From: Bradyrhizobium xenonodulans
GTDB taxonomy: Bacteria > Pseudomonadota > Alphaproteobacteria > Rhizobiales > Xanthobacteraceae
Length of the DNA: 64,000 nucleotides
Direction of reading: 5' to 3'
Assembly (NCBI RefSeq): GCF_027594865.1
Contig: NZ_CP089391.1
Location: forward strand, 7,532,501 to 7,596,500
Below are positions 16,333 through 24,149 of the stretch, one piece after another. Numbering within the stretch: the first letter of the stretch is position 1; each line of letters begins with the position of its first letter. The translations under genes were made by a program, and so were the position numbers. The notes under the pieces were generated by a model. That model searched no databases, was not told where the DNA came from, and saw only the letters and a program-made list of their open reading frames with translations.

Positions 16333-17753
16333 TCGGCTGCATCCAATAGGTCAGAGATGATTTGGTTGGGTGTTTGGCGGCGAAGCGATCCGGCATGCCG
16401 GACCACGTCGCCGATGATGAGGATGGCGGGACCGCCATGGGTCCGCCGCACGAGTTCGGGCAGGTCGCGCAGCGTGCCGATCACACCTTGCGCATCGGGA
16501 CGCGTGACGCGGGCGAACACGCCGACCGGCGTCTCCGGCGAACGGCCGGCGGCGAACAGGCCGGCGCGGATCGCGGGTGCGGCCGTCATGCCCATGTAGA
16601 CCACGACGGTCATTTTGGTGTCGGTCAGCGTCGACCAGTCCACGACTTCCGCATCGCGCGCCTTGTGCGCGGTGAGGAAGGTGATGCGGGTCGCCTCATG
16701 ACGATAGGTGAGCGGCACCTCGAAATCGGCGGCGCCGCCGAGCCCCGCGGTGATGCCGGGAATGATCGAATAGGCGATTCCGGCCGCGCGCAGCGCTTCG
16801 ACCTCCTCGCCGCCGCGGCCGAACACGAAGGGATCGCCGCCCTTGAGACGCACGACGCGCTGGCCAGCCTGCGCGGCCTCGATCATGCGCTTGTTGATGG
16901 CATCCTGGCCGATGCCGGGCTTGCCGACGCGGCGGCCGACCGGAACGCGCGTCGTGTCGCGGCGGATGCGGTCGAGAATTTCGCCCGAGACCAGCTCGTC
17001 GTGAAAGACGATGTCGGCATCCTGGAGCGCGCGTAGCGCCTTGATGGTGAGCAGATCAGGGTCGCCCGGACCCGCGCCGACCAGCGCGACCGAGCCTTCT
17101 GGCTTGTCGGCACGCGCGAATTCCGAGGGATCGGCAATCGCCTTGAGCGCCGCATCTGCCTCGCCTTTGCGGCCGGCGAGCACGGACGCGCCGATCGGCC
17201 CGTCGATCACGCGCTCCCAGAAGCGGCGGCGCAGCGGGAACTCGGCAATGCGCTCGTTGATGGATTTGCGGAAGCCGCCGATGAACTCGGCCAGCTCGCC
17301 GATGCGCGCCGGCAGCAGCGCCTCGATCTTCTCGCGCACGCGACGTGCCACCACCGGCGAGGTGCCGCCGGTGCCGACCGCGACCACGACGTCGCCGCGA
17401 TCGACGATCGCCGGGAAGATGAAGCTGGAGTGCTCGAGATCGTCCATGACGTTGACCGGCAGGCCCAGCGCCTTGGCGCGGACCGACATGGCAACGCCGA
17501 CATCGCTGGCGCCCGCGCAAACGATCGCGATGACGCCTGCGAGATCGGCGGTCAGCGGATCTCCAGTCGCGATCTCGATACGTGCGGCGTCCTCGGGGCT
17601 GAGGCCCAGATCCTGATTGCCGTCGATCGCATGCACGCGGATGCGTGCGCCCGCGGCCGCGAGCACGCGCAATTTGGCGCGCAGAAGCTCGCCCGCGCCG
17701 ATGAGAACCACCGGACCGGCCTTGAGATCGAGGAACACCGGCAAGAACCGCAT
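16329..17753 (-). CDS. cysG: Siroheme synthase, multifunctional
   Basis: A 474-residue fusion that makes siroheme, the cofactor of CysI. The N-terminal 200 residues are the precorrin-2 dehydrogenase/ferrochelatase part, with VVLIGAGELLRAKL at residues 14-27 and VVAVGTGGTSPVVARRVREK near 125. The C-terminal part is uroporphyrinogen-III methyltransferase, with VALVGAGPGDPDLLTIKAL near residue 220, VFGRGGEE near 313 and PGITAG near 330. ATG 17753 is chosen because it begins the dehydrogenase fold; an upstream frame extension to 17858 enters the divergent cysD promoter region. It is the first gene of the reduction operon. Confidence 0.94.
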   Translation of the reverse strand: MRFLPVFLDLKAGPVVLIGAGELLRAKLRVLAAAGARIRVHAIDGNQDLGLSPEDAARIEIATGDPLTADLAGVIAIVCAGASDVGVAMSVRAKALGLPVNVMDDLEHSSFIFPAIVDRGDVVVAVGTGGTSPVVARRVREKIEALLPARIGELAEFIGGFRKSINERIAEFPLRRRFWERVIDGPIGASVLAGRKGEADAALKAIADPSEFARADKPEGSVALVGAGPGDPDLLTIKALRALQDADIVFHDELVSGEILDRIRRDTTRVPVGRRVGKPGIGQDAINKRMIEAAQAGQRVVRLKGGDPFVFGRGGEEVEALRAAGIAYSIIPGITAGLGGAADFEVPLTYRHEATRITFLTAHKARDAEVVDWSTLTDTKMTVVVYMGMTAAPAIRAGLFAAGRSPETPVGVFARVTRPDAQGVIGTLRDLPELVRRTHGGPAILIIGDVVRHAGSLRRQTPNQIISDLLDAAE

Positions 17754-17780
17754 ACGATACTCGCTTCCCCCAATTCGGGG

Positions 17781-17808
17781 TTGACTGGAATTATTTTCTA
17801 TATATGTG
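17781..17808 (+). promoter_or_regulatory. Candidate cysD-cysNC promoter in an AT-rich island
   Basis: TTGACT (17781-17786) and TATGTG (17803-17808) are spaced by 16 bases and point towards cysD, about 85 bases from its start. The surrounding bases are markedly AT-rich compared with the rest of the window. The match is moderate. Confidence 0.35.
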
Positions 17809-17825
17809 TCGTTTCGAGTGCGCAA

Positions 17826-17841
17826 AGAGAAAATTTTTTCT
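17826..17841. promoter_or_regulatory. AT-rich palindrome between cysG and cysD, possible operator
   Basis: AGAGAAAATTTTTTCT is symmetric at 7 of 8 base pairs around AAAA|TTTT. It lies in the divergent cysG/cysD region, just downstream of the candidate cysD promoter, where a repressor or activator of the sulfur genes could act. No regulator is identified. Confidence 0.35.
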
Positions 17842-17895
17842 TCTCCTCTGCACTGCAACTATAGAATTTTCGCCTCCAAACGCAAAGTGGCAGAG

Positions 17896-18792
17896 ATGCA
17901 TCTTCTCAAGGACGATTCCGCAACTGGCGGACTGAGCAGCCCAGCCCTCGCCGAGCGCGTGCGCGCGCAAGAATTTTCTGCTGACCTTGCCCCGAGCATG
18001 GACCATCTCGACCAGCTCGAGGCGCAGAGCATCTACATCTTCCGCGAGGCCTTTGGCCGTTTGAAGAAGATCGCCCTGCTGTGGTCGCTCGGCAAGGACT
18101 CCAACGTCATGATCTGGCTGGCGCGCAAGGCCTTCTTCGGCCGCCTGCCGTTCCCGGCCCTCCATGTCGACACGGGCAAGAAGTTTCCGGAGATGTATCG
18201 CTTCCGCGATCATTACGGCAAGGAATGGGATCTCGATCTGCGCGTCGAGCCCTGCCCGCCCATCGATGCCGTCGACCCAACGCTGCCGCCGGCTGCCCGT
18301 TCCGCCGCGCGCAAGACGGAGGGCCTCAAGATGGCGCTCGGCAAATACGGCTTTGACGGTCTGATCGCCGGCATCCGCCGCGACGAGGAAGCCACCCGCG
18401 CCAAGGAGCGCGTGTTCTCGCCACGCGGTCTCGAAGGCAATTGGGACGTGCGCGACCAGCCGCCGGAGTTCTGGGATCATTTCAACGCCTCGCCGCCGCA
18501 AGGCGCGCATTTGCGCATCCACCCGATCCTGCATTGGACCGAGGCCGACATCTGGGCCTACACCAAGCGCGAGAACATTCCGATCATCCCGCTCTACCTC
18601 TCGCAAAACGGCAAGCGCTATCGCTCGCTGGGCGATCAGGACATCACCAACCCCGTGAACTCGACCGCGTCGAGCATCGACGAGATCCTGGCCGAGCTCG
18701 AGCAGACCAAGGTGCCGGAGCGCGCGGGCCGTGCGCTCGACCACGAGACCGAAGACGCCTTCGAGCGCCTTCGCGTCGCCGGCTATCTCTGA
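17896..18792 (+). CDS. cysD: Sulfate adenylyltransferase subunit 2
   Basis: A 298-residue ATP-sulfurylase catalytic subunit that forms APS from sulfate and ATP, driven by the GTPase CysN. The PP-loop ALLWSLGKDSNVMIWLARKAF is near residue 58 (S-L-G-K-D-S), and the C-terminal RFRSLGDQDITNP-type motif appears as KRYRSLGDQDITNPV near residue 238. The core starts at MDHLDQLEAQSIYIF; the chosen ATG adds 34 residues, usual for rhizobial CysD, whereas extending to 17806 would run into the promoter region. cysNC follows 20 bases later. Confidence 0.95.
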   Translation: MHLLKDDSATGGLSSPALAERVRAQEFSADLAPSMDHLDQLEAQSIYIFREAFGRLKKIALLWSLGKDSNVMIWLARKAFFGRLPFPALHVDTGKKFPEMYRFRDHYGKEWDLDLRVEPCPPIDAVDPTLPPAARSAARKTEGLKMALGKYGFDGLIAGIRRDEEATRAKERVFSPRGLEGNWDVRDQPPEFWDHFNASPPQGAHLRIHPILHWTEADIWAYTKRENIPIIPLYLSQNGKRYRSLGDQDITNPVNSTASSIDEILAELEQTKVPERAGRALDHETEDAFERLRVAGYL

Positions 18793-18812
18793 TTCAAGGA
18801 CGCTCCGCGGCT

Positions 18813-20729
18813 ATGAACATGATCGTTACCCCCGCCTCGCCCGCCACGCCGAACGGCACCACGCGCCCGCAAGTGCGCATCGTCATCGTCGGCCATGTCG
18901 ACCATGGCAAGTCGACGCTGGTCGGCCGCCTCTTGCACGAGACCGGCAGCCTACCCGACGGCAAGCTCGAGATGCTGAAGGCCGTCAGCGCACGGCGCGG
19001 CATGCCGTTCGAATGGTCGTTCCTGCTCGACGCGCTCCAGACCGAGCGCGACCAGGGCATCACCATCGACACCACGCAGATCCGCTTCCGCACCAATTCG
19101 CGCGACATCGTGCTGATCGACGCACCCGGCCATGCCGAATTTTTGCGCAACATGATCACCGGGGCGTCGCAGGCCGACGGCGCGGTGCTGATCATCGACG
19201 CGCTCGAAGGCGTACGCGACCAGACCAGGCGGCACGGCTATCTGCTGCATCTGCTCGGCGTGAAGCAGGTCGCGATCGTCGTCAACAAGATGGACCGCGT
19301 CGATTTCAGCGCCGATCGCTTCAAGGAAATCAGCGACGAGATCTCCGCGCATCTCAACGGCCTCGGCGTGACGCCGACGGCCGTGATCCCGATCTCTGCG
19401 CGTGACGGCGACGGTGTCGCCGAGCGCACCGACCGCATCTCCTGGTACAAGGGCCCGACCGTGGTCGAGGCTCTGGACCAACTCGAGCCGGCGCGGCCGC
19501 TGGAAGCCCTCGCACTGCGCCTGCCGGTGCAGGCGATCTACAAGTTCGACGACCGCCGCATCGTGGCGGGGCGCATCGAATCCGGCAGCCTCATTGCCGG
19601 CGACGAGATCGTGATCATGCCGGCCGGCAAGATCGCGAAGATCAAGACGGTCGAGAGCTGGCCGGTAACGCCGGTCGCCGGCCGTCAGGGCGCAGGCCGT
19701 TCGGTCGGCATCACGCTCGACCGCGAATTGTTCGTCGAGCGCGGCGACATCATCGCACACGCAAACGCTGCCCCGCGCGAGACGCGCCGTCTGCGTGCGC
19801 GCATTTTCTGGCTGCACGACAAGCCGCTGGCCAAGGGCGACCAGCTGCTGGTGCGCTGCGGGCCGAAGGAAAGCCGCGCCACCGTCGTCGCCATCGAGAA
19901 GGCGGTCGATCCCGGCGAGCTCTCCAGCACCGAGAACAAGGCGATCGGCCGCAACCACGTCGGCGAGATCGACATTTCTCTTTCGAATCCGATTGCCACC
20001 GATCCCTACACCGAGAATCCGCGCACCGGACGTCTCGTGATCGAGGTCTCCGGGCGCATCGCCGGCGGCGGTCTCGTGCTGTCGGTCGATGCCGGCCAGC
20101 GTGCCGTGCCTGTCGACATCGTGCCGGTTGAATCCGCCCTGCGGCCCGACGAGCGCTCCGCGCGCTATCAGCACAACGGCGCCGTGGTCTGGCTCACCGG
20201 CCTTCCCGCCTCCGGCAAGTCGACCCTGGCCAAGGCGCTGGAGCGGCGGCTGTTCACCAATGGCGGCTCGCCGATCCTGCTCGACGGCGACACGCTACGC
20301 GCCGGGCTCAACAGCGATCTCGGCTTCTCCGCCGCCGACCGCAGCGAGAACATTCGCCGCCTCGCCGAGGTCGCGACGCATCTCGCCCGCAACGGCCATA
20401 TCGCCATCGTCGCCGCCGTCTCGCCCGCCCGCGAAGACCGCGCCACCGCGCGCCGCATCGCCGACAGCGCGTTCCGCGAGATCCATGTCGCGACGCCGGC
20501 CGGCGTGTGCGAGGAGCGCGACCCCAAGGGCCACTACAAGAAGGCCAGAGCCGGCGCGCTCGCTTCGTTCACCGGCATCGGCAATGACTACGAGACGCCG
20601 CAGGCCGCGGAGCTGGTGATCGACACCTCGACGCGGACGGTCGCCGAGGCGGCGGATGAGATCGAACAGATGCTGAAGACGACCGGCGTGCTGTTCGACG
20701 AAGTCGTGGATCTCGCCGCGAATATTTGA
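18813..20729 (+). CDS. cysNC: Bifunctional sulfate adenylyltransferase subunit 1 / APS kinase
   Basis: A 638-residue fusion. Residues 25-440 are the CysN GTPase: G1 GHVDHGKST near residue 28, G3 DAPGH near 105, G4 NKMD near 160, then EF-Tu-like beta-barrels. Residues 450-638 are an adenylylsulfate kinase with its own P-loop GLPASGKST near 463, LDGDTLRAGLNSDLGFS near 488 and RDPKGHYKKAR near 570. CysN powers APS formation with CysD; the kinase makes PAPS. Rhizobial NodQ has the same architecture. Start ATG 18813 is used; ATG 18819 is also possible. No clear terminator follows; a dispersed repeat begins 57 bases after the stop. Confidence 0.95.
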   Translation: MNMIVTPASPATPNGTTRPQVRIVIVGHVDHGKSTLVGRLLHETGSLPDGKLEMLKAVSARRGMPFEWSFLLDALQTERDQGITIDTTQIRFRTNSRDIVLIDAPGHAEFLRNMITGASQADGAVLIIDALEGVRDQTRRHGYLLHLLGVKQVAIVVNKMDRVDFSADRFKEISDEISAHLNGLGVTPTAVIPISARDGDGVAERTDRISWYKGPTVVEALDQLEPARPLEALALRLPVQAIYKFDDRRIVAGRIESGSLIAGDEIVIMPAGKIAKIKTVESWPVTPVAGRQGAGRSVGITLDRELFVERGDIIAHANAAPRETRRLRARIFWLHDKPLAKGDQLLVRCGPKESRATVVAIEKAVDPGELSSTENKAIGRNHVGEIDISLSNPIATDPYTENPRTGRLVIEVSGRIAGGGLVLSVDAGQRAVPVDIVPVESALRPDERSARYQHNGAVVWLTGLPASGKSTLAKALERRLFTNGGSPILLDGDTLRAGLNSDLGFSAADRSENIRRLAEVATHLARNGHIAIVAAVSPAREDRATARRIADSAFREIHVATPAGVCEERDPKGHYKKARAGALASFTGIGNDYETPQAAELVIDTSTRTVAEAADEIEQMLKTTGVLFDEVVDLAANI

Positions 20730-21135
20730 GGCCCGACTGCTGCACCGATCTCTGGCGTCGTCCTGGCCAGGACATCGCCAGTAATTCCGTCATCCTGCGG
20801 TGCGAGCCCTGTGGTGCGAATGCATCGCAGAGCGCCTCGAAGGATGGGCGGCCCCGATGCAGCCGGGCCGCCGCCCTTCGAGGGCCGCTGAAGAAGCGGC
20901 CACTTCCGGGTCACGGTGATAGATTGGGGATCGCGGCAACATACGCGCTCCAGTTTTCGCGCGGTAGACCGCGCTTGCCCCACCTCGCCTTGACATTTTG
21001 ACAACTGTCGGGGGCCTTCTCACGGCCTCCTTTTTGGGGCTAATAGGGCCCCGAAAGCCGCCCTTTATGGGCGCATTTTGCTGCTGTCGGGTCAAAAGCA
21101 GCCAAAAACAGCCATTTCCAACAAGAAAGCCCATC
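20730..21135. other. 406-base intergenic region: dispersed repeat plus glcB leader
   Basis: The first part holds the family C repeat (20787-20916). The second part, from about 20990, is less GC-rich, with two TTGACA-like hexamers (20994-21003 area), a weak GGCC hairpin with a T-run near 21020-21036, and no ribosome-binding site of note before glcB. No small gene is apparent. Confidence 0.5.
20787..20916. repeat. Dispersed palindromic repeat, family C
   Basis: The element opens with CCGTCATCCTGCGGTGCGAG and closes near GGGTCACGG. Its core is a strong hairpin: CCTCGAAGGATGGGCGGCC at 20835 onward pairs with GGCCGCCGCCCTTCGAGG ending at 20883. This matches a widespread intergenic repeat type of bradyrhizobia. 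It lies between cysNC and glcB. Confidence 0.7.
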
Positions 21136-23301
21136 ATGAACCGCGTCGATGCCCACGGATTGAAGATCGCTCCCGTCCTGTTTGACTTCATCGCCAAGGA
21201 AGCGGCCCCGAAAACCGGGATCGCGCCGGATGCGTTCTGGGCCGGGGTTGCAGGCATCATCAAGGATCTGGGGCCGAAGAACCGCGCATTGCTGGCGGTG
21301 CGCGACACGCTGCAGGCCAAGATCGACGATTGGCACCGCGCCAACAAGGGCAAGGCGTTCGACCTCGATGCCTACACCGCTTTCCTGAAGGAGATCGGCT
21401 ATCTCGTCCCGGAGCCGGCGACGCAGAAGGTCGAGACGGCCAATGTCGACGAGGAGATCGGCAAGATCTGCGGCCCGCAGCTCGTCGTGCCTCTCACCAA
21501 TGCCCGCTACGCGCTGAACGCGGCGAATGCGCGCTGGGGCTCGCTCTACGACGCCTTCTATGGCACCGACGCGATCCCGCACGATCCGTCCGAAAGCGGC
21601 AAGGGCTATAACAAGGCGCGCGGCGACAAGGTGATCGCCAAGGCCAAGGCGTTCCTCGACGCCGCCGTGCCGCTGGCGACCGGCAGCCACACCGACGTCA
21701 CCGCCTATAGCATCGTTGCGGGCCAGCTCGCGGTGAAGCTGAAGAGCGGCAATGCCACCGCGCTGAAGAACGCCGCGCAATTCGCGGGCTTCCAGGGCGA
21801 TACTGCCGCGCCTTCCGCGGTGCTGCTCGCGAACAACGGCCTGCATGTCGAGGTCAAGATCGACCGCAACAGCGCGATCGGCAAGGACGATCCGGCCGGC
21901 GTCGCCGACATGATCATGGAATCAGCGGTCTCCACCATTCTCGACATGGAGGACTCGGTCGCCGCGGTCGATGCCGAGGACAAGGTGCTGGTCTATCGCA
22001 ACACGCTGGGCCTGATGAACGGCACGCTGTCGGCCGATTTCGAGAAGGGCGGCAAGACGCTGACGCGCGCGCTCAACGCCGACCGCAGCTACAAGACGCC
22101 GGACGGCAAGGGCGAGGTCAAGCTGCACGGCCGCAGCCTGCTGTTGATGCGCAATTGCGGTCATCACATGTTCACCGACGCGGTGCTGGACGAGAAGGGC
22201 GAGGAGATTCCGGAAGGCCTGCTCGACGCCGCCGTCTCCGGCCTGCTCGCCATTCACGACCTCAAGGGCCATTCCAAGGTCAAGAACAGCCGCACGGGAT
22301 CTGCCTATATCGTCAAGCCGAAGATGCACGGCCCCGACGAGGTGTCGCTGACCTGCGAGATCTTCGATCGCGTCGAGAAGATGCTGGGCCTGCCCGAGAA
22401 CACGCTCAAGGTCGGTATCATGGACGAGGAGCGGCGCACCACCGTCAACCTCAAGGCCTGCATCCAGCGCGCCTCCAAGCGCATCATGTTCATCAACACC
22501 GGCTTCCTCGACCGCACCGGCGACGAGATCCACACCTCGATGGAAGCGGGTCCCATGATCCGCAAGAACGAGATGAAGGCGCAGGCCTGGATCAAGTCCT
22601 ATGAGGACTGGAATGTCGACATGGGCCTGATCTGTGGCCTGCCCGGCCACGCCCAGATCGGCAAGGGCATGTGGGCGGCGCCCGACAAGATGGCCGACAT
22701 GCTGGCGCAGAAGCTTGGCCATCCGCAGGCCGGCGCCACCACCGCCTGGGTCCCCTCGCCGACCGCCGCGACCCTGCACGCGCTGCACTATCACCAGGTC
22801 AACGTGACCGCGCGCCAGCAGGAGCTGACCAAGGGCGGCCCGCGCGCCAAGCTGTCGGACATCCTCACCATTCCGGTGTCGAAGTCGAATTGGGCGCCCG
22901 ACGACGTCAAGCAGGAGATCGACAACAACTGCCAGGGCATTCTGGGCTATGTCGTGCGCTGGATCGACCAGGGCGTCGGCTGCTCCAAGGTGCCCGACAT
23001 CCACGACGTCGGCCTGATGGAAGACCGCGCCACCTTGCGCATCTCCAGCCAGCATCTCGCCAACTGGCTGCACCAGGGCGTCATCACCGAAGCGCAGGTG
23101 ATGGAATCGCTCAAGCGCATGGCCGTGGTCGTCGACAAGCAGAACGCGGGCGACGCCATCTACAAGCCGATGGCGCCCGCCTTCGACGGTACAGCCTTCA
23201 AGGCCGCCTGCGACCTCATCTTCAAGGGCCGCGAGCAGCCGAACGGCTACACCGAATACATCCTCACCGCCCGCCGCCGCGAGGCCAAGGCGCTTGGATA
23301 G
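21136..23301 (+). CDS. glcB: Malate synthase G
   Basis: A 721-residue enzyme that condenses glyoxylate and acetyl-CoA into malate in the glyoxylate shunt. Length and the single-chain G-type layout fit GlcB. Recognisable parts are [20 protein letters not shown] near residue 272, the region KMHGPDEV near 395, [17 protein letters not shown] near 432 with the catalytic arginine, and [20 protein letters not shown] near 470. The ATG at 21136 starts [15 protein letters not shown], as in homologues; an in-frame extension upstream is not protein-like. A clear terminator follows at 23340-23365. Confidence 0.97.
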   Translation: MNRVDAHGLKIAPVLFDFIAKEAAPKTGIAPDAFWAGVAGIIKDLGPKNRALLAVRDTLQAKIDDWHRANKGKAFDLDAYTAFLKEIGYLVPEPATQKVETANVDEEIGKICGPQLVVPLTNARYALNAANARWGSLYDAFYGTDAIPHDPSESGKGYNKARGDKVIAKAKAFLDAAVPLATGSHTDVTAYSIVAGQLAVKLKSGNATALKNAAQFAGFQGDTAAPSAVLLANNGLHVEVKIDRNSAIGKDDPAGVADMIMESAVSTILDMEDSVAAVDAEDKVLVYRNTLGLMNGTLSADFEKGGKTLTRALNADRSYKTPDGKGEVKLHGRSLLLMRNCGHHMFTDAVLDEKGEEIPEGLLDAAVSGLLAIHDLKGHSKVKNSRTGSAYIVKPKMHGPDEVSLTCEIFDRVEKMLGLPENTLKVGIMDEERRTTVNLKACIQRASKRIMFINTGFLDRTGDEIHTSMEAGPMIRKNEMKAQAWIKSYEDWNVDMGLICGLPGHAQIGKGMWAAPDKMADMLAQKLGHPQAGATTAWVPSPTAATLHALHYHQVNVTARQQELTKGGPRAKLSDILTIPVSKSNWAPDDVKQEIDNNCQGILGYVVRWIDQGVGCSKVPDIHDVGLMEDRATLRISSQHLANWLHQGVITEAQVMESLKRMAVVVDKQNAGDAIYKPMAPAFDGTAFKAACDLIFKGREQPNGYTEYILTARRREAKALG

Positions 23302-23339
23302 CAAGGCGGCCGGCTAAGCCTGGTCACATCAACGTCAAA

Positions 23340-23365
23340 AGCCCTGGCGCAAGCCGGGGCTTTTT
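23340..23365 (+). terminator. Intrinsic terminator after glcB
   Basis: AGCCCTGGC-GCAA-GCCGGGGCT followed by TTTTT; a GC-rich stem with a GNRA-like loop and a T-run. Confidence 0.9.
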
Positions 23366-23392
23366 GTTGGGCGAAACGCCGCGGCGCGCATC

Positions 23393-23417
23393 GGAACGGC
23401 CCCGCGCTGCTTGCGTT
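23393..23417 (+). promoter_or_regulatory. EcfG-type general-stress promoter of csbD
   Basis: GGAAC at 23393-23397 and CGTT at 23414-23417 are separated by exactly 16 bases, matching the established alphaproteobacterial EcfG consensus GGAAC-N16/17-CGTT. The -10 element ends 29 bases before the csbD start, leaving room for a short leader. Confidence 0.8.
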
Positions 23418-23446
23418 GTACGGCCATCAACCAACGGGAGATGGTC

Positions 23447-23647
23447 ATGGACTGGAATCGGATCGAAGGAAACTGGAAGCAGTTCAAGGGATCGGCCAAG
23501 GAGAAGTGGGGCAAGCTCACCGACGACGACCTCAGCCTGATCGAGGGTCGCCGCGAGCAGCTCGAGGGCCGGCTCCAGGAACGCTACGGCAAGGCCAAGG
23601 ACCAGGTTCGTCAGGACGTCGACGACTGGCTCAAGTCGCTACATTGA
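23447..23647 (+). CDS. CsbD family stress-response protein
   Basis: A 66-residue hydrophilic protein with the CsbD signature: MDWNRIEGNWKQFKGSAKEKWGKL at the N-terminus and a second helix with LEGRLQERYGKAKDQ. The ATG at 23447 is chosen because GGGAG ends six bases before it; the ATG at 23441 directly abuts that site. CsbD-like proteins are small, helical, and typically induced by general stress; their molecular action is unknown. Here an EcfG-type promoter lies just upstream and a strong terminator just downstream, making a single-gene stress unit. Confidence 0.93.
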   Translation: MDWNRIEGNWKQFKGSAKEKWGKLTDDDLSLIEGRREQLEGRLQERYGKAKDQVRQDVDDWLKSLH

Positions 23648-23661
23648 GGCAGACACGAACG

Positions 23662-23688
23662 AAGCCCCGGCTCACGCCGGGGCTTTTT
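23662..23688 (+). terminator. Intrinsic terminator after csbD
   Basis: AAGCCCCGGC-TCAC-GCCGGGGCTT followed by TTT; perfect 10-bp stem. It may also serve the convergent membrane-protein gene. Confidence 0.92.
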
Positions 23689-23717
23689 GTTCGAAGGTGG
23701 GTAGCCCGACGGTCCCG

Positions 23718-23873
23718 CTAGAACACCGTCAGATATTTCAGCAGCGACACGACGCCGATGATGATCACGATCACGCGCGCGATCTGCTTGGCGCGGCCGT
23801 CCATCGGCAGCATGTTGATGAGATAGAGCACGAGAATGACGACGAGAAAGGTGACGAGTACGCCGACCAGCAT
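23718..23873 (-). CDS. Small hydrophobic membrane protein (51 aa), Thivi_2564-like
   Basis: A 51-residue product starting MLVGVLVTFLVVILVLYL and ending LLKYLTVF. It has two hydrophobic helices (about residues 2-19 and 32-47) joined by a short loop with MLPMDGRAKQIAR, the pattern of the small Thivi_2564-type membrane protein family. AAGGGGG lies eight bases before the ATG as a ribosome-binding site. An EcfG-type promoter (23912-23936) faces it on the minus strand. It is convergent with csbD. The predicted location is the inner membrane; function unknown. Confidence 0.82.
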   Translation of the reverse strand: MLVGVLVTFLVVILVLYLINMLPMDGRAKQIARVIVIIIGVVSLLKYLTVF

Positions 23874-23911
23874 CGCGAAGCCCCCTTCAGGCAAATTGCT
23901 AACGGTGTTCT

Positions 23912-23936
23912 AACGCCGATCTCCCGCGCTGGTTCC
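23912..23936 (-). promoter_or_regulatory. EcfG-type general-stress promoter of the 51-aa membrane protein
   Basis: On the minus strand GGAAC (23932-23936) and CGTT (23912-23915) are separated by 16 bases, matching the EcfG consensus. The -10 element lies 38 bases upstream of the ATG. Confidence 0.8.
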
Positions 23937-24001
23937 ATTCAGGCAACCTGTTGCAACTTCTGGTATTTCCGTAGTTCTACAGATGGGCTGACCGCTTAAA
24001 A

Positions 24002-24013
24002 TTTTACCCTTTT
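24002..24013 (+). promoter_or_regulatory. Motif shared upstream of both chemoreceptor genes, copy 1
   Basis: TTTTACCCTTTT, preceded by CTTAAAA, 148 bases before the first chemoreceptor start. The same 12 bases recur at 26352 before the second gene at nearly the same distance. The preceding TAAAATTT resembles the -35 half of flagellar sigma-28 promoters, but the -10 half does not match well. Confidence 0.45.
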
Positions 24014-24149
24014 CATTTCAGATGCAGAAACCGTTTGGGTCATGCGCCGCAAACGGCATGCGATTGCCGATCCGCGTGCCCCTCCGTTCTCGATGTTGCC
24101 CGGGGCGTCTTGACGAACTTTGCAATGGGAATTTTTGGGGGGGACTTCG

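Noticed and set aside
21922..23304. Long open frame (460 codons) antisense to glcB
   Set aside because: High GC keeps antisense frames open; the protein is an unstructured mix and glcB is certain on the other strand.
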